Shown piece by piece: positions 13,115 to 23,700 of a DNA stretch of 64,000 nucleotides; position 1 is the first letter of the stretch; every line of letters begins with the position of its first letter. The notes below the pieces were generated by a model. It saw nothing but the letters and a program-made list of their open reading frames with translations. It was not told where the DNA came from and did not search any database. The DNA is taken from positions 22,313,275 to 22,377,274 of the forward strand of contig CM065179.1 of assembly GCA_033026295.1 (NCBI GenBank), read 5' to 3'. Origin of the DNA: Channa striata. Lineage: Eukaryota; Chordata; Actinopteri; Anabantiformes; Channidae. The translations under genes were made by a program, and so were the position numbers.

Positions 13115-16100
13115 ATGTCAAACGTCTCTGTACCGCCACCAAAATGCCTGCAGAAACCTCTGGAGGTTCCTCATCGTCACATGTTTGGACCGGGACCTTC
13201 CAACGTCCCGCCTCGCATCTTGGAGGCAGGGGCCAATCCTGTCATCGGACACATGCATTCAGAGATATTTGAGGTAAAAAAAAATGAGACTAGCATAACA
13301 GGAAGGCCACAAAGTGTGAGCATTTTTAAAACTAAGAATAATGTCTATATACTATGATAGCCTACTATGGCCTGCAACTAACAGTTATTTCCTTTCATTA
13401 TTAATTTTTACAAATCATAGCAAGCCATAATATGAGAAAATATTGCTATGCTATGTGTTTAACAATCCTCAAATCTGTAATGCAATTTTAAACCTTACTG
13501 TAGTGTATTTACAGGCAACTATACTGTGGGAAGAAGAATTTTTCATGTACATTAGCTCCTTTAATATTACAGATAATGAGCGATATCAAAAGTGGAATCC
13601 AGTACATGTTCCAGACTCAGAACAACATGACTTTAGCTGTGAGTGGCACTGGTCACACGGCTATGGAGTGTGCCATCTTCAACACAGTGGAGCCCGGGGA
13701 GAGCGTGCTGGCTGCAGTGAATGGCATATGGGGAGAGCGAGCAGCAGAAATGGCTGAAAGAATTGGTAAGACTGACGGTATAGTACATATTTATTTGTGA
13801 CTCTGGCTGTCAGACCACTGGTTCACAGTGGAGGTGCAAATCGTTCAGACAGACAACAAATACAGAGTTGGTTTGAAGGATTTATTGGCAATACACACAC
13901 AAAAATAATGGATCAGGCAAAACAAATTATTCTGATGTGATTAATTAAAAAAAATCCTGTGTGCCAATCCAACAGGTGCCAGAGTAAATACCATTGTGGC
14001 GCCTCCTGGTGGCTTCTTCACTAATGCAGAAATTGAGCAGGTACAGTGTCCTGACACTAATCCTACTGTCTGCAACAGCTGCAATGTGACTGACCACTCT
14101 CTTATCCCATCACAGGCTTTGTCCAAATACCGGCCCGTCCTGTTCTTCCTTGCGCATGGCGAATCTTCCACAGGAGTCTTGCATCCTTTGGATGGAATCG
14201 GACAGCTGTGCCACAAGTAGGACACGGTGCTCGTGCCTCAGTCATCTATAACAAAAGACAAGCAGATGATAACTGTGTTATGATTTGTGTTTTCAGGTAT
14301 AACTGCCTGTTTCTTGTTGACTCAGTGGCTTCAATCGGAGGAGCGCCTGTGTACATGGATCAGCAAGGTTTGGTCTCTGCTGCAGCAGATAATAACACTC
14401 TTACGTTTGAATTATATAACAGTGTTTTGATTGTGTATTGGCAGAGGTAGACATCCTTTACACAGGTTCTCAAAAGGTTTTGAATGCTCCTCCGGGCACA
14501 GCACCAATCTCCTTCAGTGACAGAGCATGGTGAGAAATGTACTATACATACTGTATGTATATATAGGCTATACACTGAGACCTTATATGCTTTCATATAA
14601 TTGTTTAAAATACATGTAGTATATCATAAATCTATTTAAGGATGTTTTTGTCCACAGCCAGAAAATATTCAACCGAACATCAAAGCCTGTGTCATTCTTC
14701 CTGGATTTGAGTTGGCTTGCAAACTACTGGGGTTGTGATGGAAAGCCATCAAGGATGTAAGATAGTGTTTTTTTCCTCTGCACACAGAATTTGATCACAT
14801 TTAAAAACTGTTAAAAATGTAGATATACATGCTCATTTCCTGTTTGCTGTTCAGTCGTCTCCATTTATTCTCTGTAGATATCACCACACTGGTCCAGTCA
14901 CTGCTTTCTACTCGCTCAGGGAGAGTCTGGCTGTCCTCGTTGAAGAGGTGGGACGTGTGCTAGAATGATTGAGTGAATTTTTCCTTTGCATTTTTCTGAG
15001 CTGCAGTTACATGCACATAGACATCAAGCAATTAGTACAGTGTCAAAAATCTACTACCATTGTCAGAAGAGTCATTTTCAGGCAGGCCACCAATTCAATT
15101 TTTTCAATTCAACTTTATTTATATAGCGCCAATTTACAACAAGGTCAATTCAAGGCACTTAACATAATAAAGACTATGCAAACATTTAAAGAAAACCCAA
15201 CAAATCCCCCTTGAGCAGCCATAGGCAACAGTGGAGAGGAAAAACTCCCTTTACCGGAAGAAACCTGCAGCAGAACCAGGATCAGGGTGGACGGACATCT
15301 GCCTTGACCGGTTGGGGTGAGTGGAAAGTGGAGAGAGAAAAGAACAGAGCAACAAAAGCAACAACAAAACATTGGGCAGGTTAGTAGGACCAGTAACTGC
15401 ACACTGGAGGACACACAGCGCCAAATCCGGGGACACCTGGGGACAGGGACAGAGAGAGGGAGACAGAGACGGAGAAAGACGACTACAGGACAAAGAAGAC
15501 ACAGAGTTAATGTCATACAGAGGTGACATTATAGATGCGAGGTGAGAGGAGAGAATAAAGAGAAGAGGAAAGTGGCTCAGTGCAGAGTCCCCCAGCAGTC
15601 TAAGCCTATAGCAGCATGACTATAACCAACTATAAGCTTTATCAAAGAGGAATGTTTTGAGCCTAGTCTTAAAAGTAGAAAGGGTGTCTGCTTCCCGAAT
15701 CTGGACTGGGAGCTGGTTCCACAGGAGAGGAGCTTGATAGCTAAAGGCTCTGCCTCCCATTCTATTTTTGGAAATTCTGGGAACCACAAGTAGGCCTGCA
15801 TTTTGGGACCGAAGTGGTCTAGTAGGATGATATGGTACTAGGAGATCTTTTAGATATGATGGGGCTTGACCGTTTAGTTTTTTATAGGTAAGAAGAAGGG
15901 TTTTAAATTCTATTCTACATTTAATGGGAAGCCAGTGGAGAGAAGCTAATGAAGGTGAAATATGATCTCTCTTACCAATCCCAGTCAACAATCTTGCTGC
16001 AGCATTTTGGATTAATTGGAGGCTTTTTAGAGAGTTACTGGGGCAGCCTAGAGAATTACAGTAGTCCAATCTAGAAGTAACGAATACATGAACCAGTTTT

Positions 16101-17564
16101 TCAGCATCGCTTTGAGACAGGATGCTCCTAATTTTGGCAATGTTCTGTAGATGGAAGAAGGCTGTTCTAGAGATTTGTTTTATGTGTGAGGTAAATGACA
16201 AATCCTGGTTAAAAATGTCTCAGAGATTCCTTGCAGTACTACTGGGGGCCAGAGTTATGTCATCTAAAGTAATGATGGTGGTTAGAAAACTTGTTTCTTA
16301 GACTTTTAGGCCCAAATACAATAACTTCAGTTTTATCTGAGTTTAGAAGAAGGAAATTATACGTCATCCAGTCCCTTATGTCTTTTAGACATGCTTGTAG
16401 TTTGATTAATTCATTTGTTTCATCAGGTTTCATAGATAGATATAACTGCGTGTCATCAGCGTAGCAGTGAAAATTTACAGAGTGTTTTCTGATAATGTTG
16501 CCAAGAGGAGACATATATAGAGTAAAGAGTATTGGTCCTAACACAGAGCCTTGTGGAACTCCATAACTAAGTTTTGTGTATGTGGAAGATTCATCATTAA
16601 CATGAACAAATTGGAATCTATCTGATAGATACGATTTAAACCAATTTAGTGCAGTTCCTTTAATTCTAATAACATGTTCTAGTCTCTGTAATAATATTCT
16701 GTAATCAATGGTGTCAAATGCAGCACTAAGATCTAGCAGAACTAGTGTAGAGACAAGTCCATTATCTGAAGACAGAAGAAGAAGTTGGTATTGGAGGAAT
16801 TAAAATTTGTTTTATGACCTAATGTACCATTGTTATTGTTAGCATCTCATAGGCATTTAGCAAAAACCTTTACTTCCGTACAGCCTCACAAAGCTTCATG
16901 CAATGAGAATACATATTTACACTATGAACGTACAGTTTATGTACAACTGATCAGTTGTCTTGGGATGTTTATTGCTTATTGATGTCTATTATATTTGTTT
17001 TAAATGTTTTTAATCGATCTAAGGGTCTGGAGAATTCATGGGAAAGGCATAAAGAAGTGGCAGAGTATTTCCATAGCGGCCTGGAGAGCATGGGACTCAA
17101 ACTTTTTGTAAAAGAAAAAGTGAGTTTTAAGCCAAATTCTTCCCCCAGAACACCTAAAATGATACATGAGAGTAATATAATCTACTAATACTGACTCGGT
17201 TACAGAAAGCAAGGCTGCCTACTGTTACCACGATTGTTGCTCCTCATGGCTATGACTGGAAAGAGATAACAACCTACATCATGAAAACACATAATTTAGA
17301 GATTTCTGGAGGCCTGGGACCATCAGTTGGCTTGGTAGGAGGCATTTAATGTAGCCTATTCTCTCAGCTACATTATATTTCTACTTGTGTATGCCCATCA
17401 AGATGTTGCCAAAGTCCTTTGTATCATAAATGCCAGATTTTTTTTTTTTTTTTCAGGTGTTGCGTGTGGGACTGATGGGATGTAACAGCACCAAGGCCAA
17501 TGTCGACATGGTGCTGGCAGCACTGAGAGATGCTCTGAAACACTGTCACAAGAGCAAAGTGTAA
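13115..17564 (+). CDS. agxt: Alanine-glyoxylate / serine-pyruvate aminotransferase
   Basis: PLP enzyme that converts glyoxylate plus alanine to glycine plus pyruvate, and also uses serine with pyruvate. Eleven exons join in phase: 13115-13273, 13573-13765, 13976-14040, 14116-14216, 14297-14367, 14445-14529, 14658-14756, 14878-14947, 17024-17119, 17206-17334 and 17457-17564. They total 1176 nt, or 391 residues (human 392). Signature blocks include MFGPGPSNVPPRILEAG near the start, VSGTGHTAMECAIFN, LFLVDSVASIGGAP, and the PLP-lysine segment YTGSQKVLNAPPGTAP. ISGGLGPSVGLVLRVGLMGC lies near the end. The protein ends KSKV, not the usual SKL-like peroxisomal signal. No in-frame upstream ATG that could add a mitochondrial leader is seen in exon 1. 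Intron 8 is enlarged by a LINE. Confidence 0.97.
15095..16800 (-). mobile_element. Truncated L2-like non-LTR retrotransposon (LINE)
   Basis: On the minus strand the segment codes for the second half of a reverse transcriptase and its C-terminal region. The order is LLDLSAAFDTIDY near 16750, YGVPQGSVLGPILFTLYMS near 16550, the catalytic YADD box in FHCYADDTQLY near 16460, LNSDKTEV near 16340, and then LDYCNSL, ARLLTG and SLHWLPI in 16080-15930. A frame break lies near 16200-16260, so it is inactive. The 3' end has the fish LINE phrase GCGCTATATAAATAAAGTTGAATTGAA, with a TTGAA-repeat tail at about 15095-15125. The 5' half (endonuclease) is missing, a usual 5' truncation. It fills most of agxt intron 8. 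The exact clade is not certain. Confidence 0.85.
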
Positions 17565-17632
17565 CACGTTGCTTTTGGAAGACAGCGATGAATCAGTGCT
17601 ACATTAGGAAGTGACTTTGTTTAATAAATTAT

Positions 17633-17638
17633 TGATTA
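17633..17638 (+). terminator. Polyadenylation signal of agxt
   Basis: AATAAA lies about 70 nt after the agxt stop codon, in an AT-rich tail. Confidence 0.65.
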
Positions 17639-18300
17639 ATCTGCGTAATTGTTTTGTGCAGCTCAATCCATATGTGTCAGTAAACAGTTGGCTTGTCTTT
17701 AGTGTGTTCTGTTTGTTTAGTGATAAATAAAGGAGCAAAACACATCAAAAATCTTAGCTACTGCATTACTTATAAAACATGGGCTGTTGATGATGGTCAG
17801 CAGTTAATGGATTTTATCCTGCTTTTAGAAAAACAAGAAAATCTGAGCATTTTGTCATACCATATGTTGTATCGTGTGTATGTCACACAGGGCTCAGAAC
17901 AGGATGTCAGTGCTTTAAATACTTGCTAATAAATTAAAAAAATTGTTCGATTAATATTAACTCTGCATTTATTAGTAAATATAAAAATATGTATTTATCT
18001 CACTGCATATGTTTATAATATATACATATATATTTTAACTTCAGTGCTGCAGGTCATTTATTTAAGTTTGTTTTTCATATAAAAAACACTTTCTATCTTA
18101 ATGAAAACAGGTTTGATTGTACAGCCGAATGTTTTCAAACATTACATTTTTGCATTTGTTTCAATTCATCTTGTCTCAATTCATAACACAGCAAGGAATG
18201 TATTAATTAATAAACCTACACCGTTTTGTTTTTAGTCATTGTTCTGCTTTTGTAGTCAATAAACATACGTAAAAAGGAGAAGAAAAGGAAGCGGAAGTAC
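17639..18300. other. Intergenic between agxt and dtymk
   Basis: AT-rich stretch without a recognised gene or repeat. Its last part leads into the dtymk promoter. Confidence 0.5.
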
Positions 18301-18380
18301 TTCTTGTTTCACTTCCTGGTCGCGTCAGTAAAAGGCGCGTAAATTTGCTGTGTTTCCTGTATAAACTGAACGTCGCGGTC
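18290..18380 (+). promoter_or_regulatory. Putative dtymk promoter / 5' UTR
   Basis: Sequence turns CpG-containing (GCGGAAGTACTTCTTG, CGCGTCAGTAAAAGGCGCG) right before the dtymk ATG. The GGAAGT core is an ETS-type site, common at TATA-less housekeeping promoters. The role is inferred from position. Confidence 0.4.
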
Positions 18381-20136
18381 ATGGCGTGTAAACGTGGCGC
18401 GCTCATCGTCCTGGAAGGAGTGGACAAGGCCGGGAAAACCACGCAGAGCAAGAAGCTGCTGCAGGCGCTGCAGCAGGGCGGCCGAGCCGTGGAGGTGCTG
18501 CGATTCCCCGGTGAGCTCACTGACCGCTAGCATTACTGCGCCGGGAGCAGCCGCCGGGAGTAACCGCGCTGTGATGTTGCTTGTGTGCCGCAGATAGGAC
18601 GACGACGATCGGCCAACTGATCAGCGCCTACCTGGAGAAAAAGAGTGAGCTGGAGGACCACACCGTGCACCTGCTGTTCTCTGCAAACCGCTGGGAGCTG
18701 GTGTAAGGCAGGAAGCTCACTCCTGCACTCATGTTCAACTTGAACAGCTGTTCATGCTATGCTATGCTATGTTATGTTATGCTATGTTATGTTATGCTAT
18801 GTTATGTGTTGTTGGTACACGTCATATTACAGCTTGTCCTTGTTACGGGGCAACCATGACGGGGGTTTTCAAATCAAACAAGCTTTGATTTGAAAAAAAG
18901 GGGCAGAGGCCGCCATGCTGTTCCATGACCTGACCTTCCAGAAATAATTTCCCACGTCTGAATAACCGGAACATGATTCGGCCAAACATTAGTTTGGCTG
19001 TTGACCTCGAGATCTTCTCAATAACAAGCATGTTGGTTTTAAACAGACTGCTGCCGTTAACATGGGTGAGGGCTAACTGCATGTGTGGAAACTAAGAGTT
19101 AAATGACTCTTACTTTTTTTTTTTTTTTAAGGCACTAGACCTTATTACAGATTACTTTGGTTTAAAGAAGCCTTTGGCATCGCCCCCTTAAAATATTAAA
19201 TTATGTGTTCTTGGTCTGTGCTCAGTACACATGCTATGGTAATGTAACTATTACTAACTCAATGTAAGTTTTGCATGTAAAAGCATGAAATTAACAGCTT
19301 TGCATTCTTATACAAAATAAATAGAAATACTGTTCAAAGTGTTGTGCCAAAACCAACCTTTGTGTTGTGTACTCCTGTGCTCTGTAGTTCTGTTTGTGTT
19401 CAGAGTTCTGTTGACCAGAATGGATGTTGTCATACCTATGATTATGTCCCTAAAAACTAAGCTGTAAAACCTTCCAAATCCTACTTCAGTGAAAGTTTTG
19501 AAAGCACCTGTGACCTGCAGCCTGTATTTTGTGACTGACTGTTATTTCTGACAAACAGACCTTTGATGAAGAAGAAGTTGGAGCAGGGCACCACTCTTAT
19601 TGTCGACAGGTACGCCTTCTCTGGAGCTGCCTTCACCAGTGCTAAGCCGGTGAGTCTTTTCTTAGCCATTCAGGCTTTTGTGTGCAATGGGTAGTAATGT
19701 GCATGTTCTTGGGATGGAAAGAAAAGCTTGAAGTGTTCTGTCATCCCCAGGGGTTCAGTCTAGACTGGTGCAAGAAAACAGACGAGGGACTGCCTAAGCC
19801 AGACCTTGTCATGTTTTTGCAGCTCAGCCCAGCTGAGGCTGCTCTCAGAGGTCAGTTTGGAGAGGAGAGGTATGAAACTAATGTTTTCCAAAGAGCGGTT
19901 CAACAGAAATTTGAACAGCTGATAAAGGATCCTTCAGTCAACTGGCAGGTATGAATCAGATATTGTACTACTCTTGACACCTTTAGTATGATTAAGCGTA
20001 TCATAATCTCAGTTGTCTGTTGCAGGTAATCGATGCTTCTAAGAGTGTTGAGGACGTGCACAAGGACATCAAAACCCACAGCATTAATGCTATTAACATA
20101 GCTCAGAACCTGCCACTCGGAGAGCTATGGAAGTAA
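18381..20136 (+). CDS. dtymk: Thymidylate kinase (dTMP kinase)
   Basis: Phosphorylates dTMP to dTDP with ATP for DNA synthesis. Five exons join in phase: 18381-18510, 18594-18702, 19559-19649, 19751-19948 and 20026-20136. They total 639 nt, or 212 residues, the same length as human DTYMK. The P-loop GVDKAGKTTQ is at residues about 13-22. RFPDRTTTIGQLI, the DRYAFSGAAFTSAK segment that binds dTMP, FSLDWCKKTDEGLPKPDLV and the C-terminal PLGELWK are all present. No catalytic residue looks changed. The exon 3 junction restores GTA CCT (Val-Pro) across the intron. Gene order dtymk-atg4b, tail to tail, is as in human 2q37.3. Confidence 0.97.
18752..18808. repeat. Pentanucleotide microsatellite (TGCTA/TGTTA)n
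   Basis: About eleven copies of a 5-bp unit alternating ATGCT and ATGTT lie in dtymk intron 2. Confidence 0.9.
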
Positions 20137-20783
20137 AGCAATTAAAAGAATTTTTTTTTTTTTTCAAATCTGTCTTGTTTTATTTTAATTTTCTTACATG
20201 GGTATTGTTCTTTCACCTCTATATGATGATTAAATAAATTACCTTCAAATGAGCTAGTGTATAGGTTCAGACATGGCAAGGATACTTTGCATGAACAATC
20301 ATTACAACTTTTCTGCAGATTTGACTAAATTTGGTTTCATTACAGGCTGTTACAGACTTCAGTTATTAGTGACAAACTGCTTAAGCCATGGGCATCATGA
20401 ACCATTGTGTTTCTATACAACATAAAACTGTTATGGCAATTTTACTTATGGAGTCAGGGAAAGGCACCATATCACTTCGGAATAAACATTTAAAGTGTTA
20501 AGACTCAAATGGAAACACATGTATGTGAAGATGTGCATACAGAATTTATCCTGAGCTCCTGCTACTGCTTCCACCAGGCAGTCTCCATGTTGGGATACAG
20601 AGAGCAATCAGAGGCTGTTTGAGAAGAACGCTGTGTGACGCACACTTGACTACACCGTTGGAGCTGAACTGGCTCAAGAAGTCTCCAAATAATGTTCATC
20701 CCCCTCAGGCTTTCCTTCTGATACAGAGAAGAGACAGTCTCTCGCCTACCGCTGAGAACAGTAAATCATTGTTCGTATGTTCC
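20137..20783. other. Shared 3' intergenic of dtymk and atg4b
   Basis: Only 647 bp separate the two stop codons of these convergent genes. A plus-strand ATTAAATAAATTACC near 20230 offers a dtymk poly(A) signal. A TTTTATTTTA near 20175 offers AATAAA on the minus strand for atg4b. The two 3' UTRs therefore probably overlap. Confidence 0.5.
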
Positions 20784-23700
20784 TCACAGGGAAAGGATCT
20801 CAAACTCTTCATCCTCAGAATCAAAGAACCGCTCCAGCCGGTCCGAGTCTGAAAAATCTGTTAAGTGAATGTCAACGCATAAAAGGGGAGAGCAACTGTT
20901 AAAATGCATTTACATTAACTACAATTTTGGAATGTATTTTTATAGAAAATACGTTGTTTAGGTACCAGGCGTAAGGTTAAGGGCATCCACGCTGACCATA
21001 TGAGAAGGCTGACTGTCTACTAGTTCAAACATGGGCAGGCCCCCTCTGTTGCACGATAGCTAGAAAAGAAGAGCCATTATTCGTCGTGATTCACAACCTA
21101 CTAACACAGGAAAGTAATGCTATAGATGAGTCAAGGAAGCAACAAAAGAGCAGTGTTCACACAGACATACCCTTCTAATGCGCATACACCAGTCATCAAA
21201 CTCATCCTCTGTTCTACAGAAGAAACCCTGGCACATGGAAGGAAAGAAAAAAAAAACAATCAGCTATGGAACATCTGAGTTGGTGTAAAGATTTCAGCCT
21301 GCTCACATTCATATTTAACAATGGGCTCAAGTTTGAGAGACAAAATTGATGGCCATAAAACCCTCCCTGTCATTCCTACCGCCGCAATGGACGGGTCCAG
21401 TTCACAAATGTGCATGCGACAGGGTGGGTGTTGACAATGGTACGTCTCATCGAGGACCTGACCGTCTTCGCTCGGCTCTACTGCAGGCTGTGTGGTGTGT
21501 GGGTCTAAATAGATGAGTTCCTCTCCTGAAGAAAAAAAAAAAAACGTTCACAATCCGATTGGACTGGACAATCTGAAACTAACAGATTGATTTATCTGCG
21601 ATGCATTGTGTGGTCTACTTGATTCCTCAGAGGGAGAGTACACATACCGACGAAACCAATGAAGTAATGGGCACTGTTGGGTTTTCCACCAATTACACCC
21701 AGCGACTGGGGCAGCATGAAGCATTGCTGTGAAAAGGAAAAAGAGCTTAGCTCACTCCAGCTGAATTTGATTCAGTATTAGGCTAATTTAAATACCCGTT
21801 TAAGTTCCACACTGCCAAACATAAGCTTTTTTTAAAGTGTAAGCTGAAGTTACTTTAGCTTGCTGTGACAGCCCTTTTTTGATTACTTGATACAAGCAAA
21901 AAGCAAAGTCAGTAGCAACTCTACACATCCTGCAGACAAGACACAACATTAGCATTCATCTGGAGACGTGCTCCTGGCTACCTGATCAATTTAAATCTAA
22001 TATTAACTCCATATGCCTTGAAGTTTAGGTATTTTACATGCTACCTTTTGAGAAGCAGATAAAGCACTGTAAAGATCTATAAAATAGAGCCAGTCACACA
22101 CAAGGAGGTGTGTGCAGTCAGTGCAAAAACTTAACCCCACTCTCTCAGAGCAAAACTATTATAACAATCCCTCCCAAACGATGTCTGGTGGTCCCAGCAC
22201 CACACAGAAGACACCAAGGAAAACGCCACAGCTCAGTGATCCCACAGTGATGGAATGAGCTTCCAAACCCTGCTCACTCAGCAGCCTCTCTGCCAATATT
22301 CAAAAAACTACTGAAAACAAAACTCTTATGCATTTTTCTATGCACTTCCAGAAAGTTTCTTTCTGCCCTTGTACTTACATCTCATGAAATGAAAGCACTT
22401 CTTGCTTTGATGTTTTCTCCTTGACTTTAGATAAAAGCATGTGCCAAATGACTAAATGTAAATATAAATGTAAAACTGTTATTGTACTTTATGTCTCACC
22501 TTGAGTGTTTCGATGTAGGCCTCATTTATATCGCTCAGGCCCAGTCTTAGGGGGATAAGCAGTACCAGAGGTTTCCAGAGAGCTGTCTCCTCCTCGACCA
22601 GGGCGCATGCCCCTTCCATGCAGCCATTAAGCTCCCCCAACCCTTGTGATTCTCCACAGGCTGCTGCAGCATCCAGCCAGGGCATGCAGAGATGCTCTGA
22701 AATTAAGAAAACAAAAACTGGAATGAAACCTTTTACTGTACATTCAGGTTGTCTGTGTCATGAAAAACTACCAGGTTATCATTCGGTCATGCAGACGACT
22801 CAAGACACAGAGTTTTTGAAATAAAGCACCAAGCAATAATCTATTTGCTGGAGGAGTTAAAGAATATTTAAATCATGGTATGGTCTGTAGTTAAACCCTG
22901 TGTGCAAATAACCAAGTGAAATCTGAACTTCTTATGCTACTGAATGGTAACAAGAAAAGAAATGTTGCAACCCAGCTGCACTCACTGATCTCTTCAATGA
23001 CCACCGTGTTGTCCATTGCCACGTGTACAACTAATCTGCTCCACGTATCAAACACTGCCAGCTTCCTGAAATCAACACAGCATATTGGGACAATCACACT
23101 CAGATCAGGTTTACAAAGTTTAAGGAAGACCTCTTTCTAAGAAGACAGATCTATTGTTGGTTTAATAATTTGACATTGAGAAGTCAATACATGAAAAGAG
23201 ATAAGGCATGAAATAGGGTGCAATTAAAACAACATAATGACTCACATCTTGATCACACTGACTATGTTGTACATATGCCTTTTATTATTTAGCTGCCCCT
23301 TTTGTCTAAAGGCTTCTAGTCAGCAGATTTTTGTTTATACACATGCAGCCATCCATCTTGCATCCTGACCGCCTTTTGTGGAACCACGTTTTTATGTGGA
23401 TACTGTTTTCCTAAGTATGACAGCTTTTGTAAAAACTGTGATATAATATAGCTAAAAACATAAAATGGTACAAAGCAGCACTGTGTTTAAGTTAGTTAAT
23501 GGGCTGGAAAAAAAAAACACAGTGTAGCTCAAGCACTAGGATGTCCAGGCAAGTGTAAGGTAATACACATCTCTGTCCCAGGGCACTTTTGATATTTAAG
23601 CTATAAAGTCAAGAGGACAATAACAGTGCCACCTTTCCAAATGGGATGATTTGGCTGTGCTGCATCACTTAAGATGGAATATCTTTCAGTTTTGGATTTT

